Source: Lentzea sp. (GTDB lineage Bacteria; Actinomycetota; Actinomycetes; Mycobacteriales; Pseudonocardiaceae). From it: DNA of 5,789 bases. The stretch covers positions 1-5,789 of the forward strand of contig JASLAV010000545.1 in NCBI GenBank assembly GCA_030146905.1, read 5' to 3'. This document shows positions 5,151 through 5,789 of this stretch, one piece after another. The notes beneath the pieces were generated by a model. That model saw only the letters and a list, made by a program, of their open reading frames with translations, was not told the DNA's origin and did not search any database. The first letter of the stretch is position 1. Each line of letters starts with the position of its first letter. Made by a program: the position numbers and the translations under genes.

Positions 5151-5789
5151 TCAGCCCGCCAGGGCGCGCACCCGGCGCAGCACCTCGTCGGCGCCCAGCG
5201 TGCGGGCCACCGCGTGCAGGTCCGGGCTCGCCTTCGAGCCGGTCAGGGCGACGCGGATCAGCTGTGCCGCCTCGCGGATCGAGCCGGGGTAGGCGTCCGG
5301 GTTCTTCTTGTACTCCTTGGGGTTCGGGGCGAAGCCGTGCTTCGTCGCGAGCTCGCGGATCTGGCCGAACCACTCCTTGCCGTCCTCGAGGTCGGCGTAG
5401 CCGTCGGCGAAGTCCGATGCGAAGGCGGAGATCAGCTCCGGGGGCAGGCCGCCGAGGCGCTCGTCCGTGCGGTCGGACACCAGCGGGAAGAGGGACGGGA
5501 AGAAGAAGCCGTAGGCCGTGCGGAAGTCCGCCCACTTGCGGAGGTCCTTGCGCGGGTTCGCGACTTCCGGGCCGCGCTCCACCTTCAGGGCGGCGAGGGC
5601 TGCGTCGCGCTCCTCCGACAGGACCTTCACCAGTTCGGGGTCGTACTCCGCCGCCCAGGTGGAGACTCGGGTGATGATCTCCTCGCCCGACAGGGTGGCC
5701 ACGTAGTCGGCGCAGATGTCGTCCAGCTTCACCAGGTCGACCAGGGGGCCCGCCACGCCGCACTCCGCCAGGGAGATCGGGGCCTCCAG
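5151..5789 (-). CDS. gltX: Glutamate--tRNA ligase-like class I aminoacyl-tRNA synthetase, C-terminal 212 residues (N-terminus outside window)
   Basis: The frame is open from the right edge to the TGA at 5151 and no internal start is needed; the first readable residues are LEAPISLAECGVAG. Visible landmarks are VDLVKLDDICADYVA, PRKDLRKWADFR, GKEWFGQIRELATKHGF, NPKEYKKNPDAYPGSI and IRVALTGSKASPDL, then LGADEVLRRV at the end. These fit the anticodon-binding helical part of the long GluRS-like class I (E/Q) enzymes known from clostridia and some actinobacteria, which charge tRNA with glutamate in the cytosol. The catalytic HIGH and KMSKS motifs are outside the window, so a class I lysyl- or glutaminyl-tRNA synthetase cannot be fully excluded. 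GC in samples is about 67-73%, higher than in the cassette next to it. Transcription probably ends at the shared hairpin downstream. Confidence 0.72.
   Translation of the reverse strand: MEAPISLAECGVAGPLVDLVKLDDICADYVATLSGEEIITRVSTWAAEYDPELVKVLSEERDAALAALKVERGPEVANPRKDLRKWADFRTAYGFFFPSLFPLVSDRTDERLGGLPPELISAFASDFADGYADLEDGKEWFGQIRELATKHGFAPNPKEYKKNPDAYPGSIREAAQLIRVALTGSKASPDLHAVARTLGADEVLRRVRALAG

Overview
The window reads as chromosomal DNA of a high-GC actinomycete, most likely from the Pseudonocardiaceae or a relative (inference). The support is strong G/C preference at third codon positions, GTG as well as ATG starts, GGAGG-type ribosome sites, a CebR/CelR-like operator and a terminator hairpin without a U-tract. 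No rRNA, tRNA, CRISPR array or transposase gene was found.

Layout. (1) 1-1052, minus strand: the N-terminal 350 residues of a secreted family-3 glycoside hydrolase, probably a beta-glucosidase or exo-glucanase; the gene leaves by the left edge just after its catalytic Asp. Its upstream region holds a 14-bp palindrome two bases away from the CebR/CelR cellulose-utilisation operator, and next to it a perfect 17-bp palindrome. (2) 1129-1725: about 600 bp without a credible gene. It consists of a strongly G+T-skewed block, four imperfect 38-39-bp tandem repeats and a large nested inverted repeat, and together these look like a composite intergenic repeat element. (3) 1726-5119: a five-gene divergent cassette. 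To the left run an XRE-type helix-turn-helix/TPR-like regulator and, 13 bp behind it, a YdcF/DUF218 protein. To the right run a 62-residue small protein, a 151-residue protein with WH and HH motifs and a C-terminal four-Cys cluster, and an aminoglycoside-phosphotransferase-fold kinase, spaced 32 bp and 7 bp apart. (4) 5098-5135: a perfect 17-bp-stem hairpin between converging genes; the kinase stop codon lies inside it. (5) 5151-5789, minus strand: the C-terminal part of a class I glutamyl-tRNA synthetase-like enzyme, running off the right edge.

The flanking genes are ordinary metabolic and housekeeping genes. The central cassette is the unusual part. Its regulator has the HTH-plus-helical-repeat architecture of ligand- or peptide-sensing regulators, it faces a small ORF across a shared 150-bp control region rich in short repeats, and the operon ends in a small-molecule-kinase fold. 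A regulated cassette that makes, modifies or senses a small molecule or peptide is a reasonable hypothesis, but no substrate can be read from the sequence.
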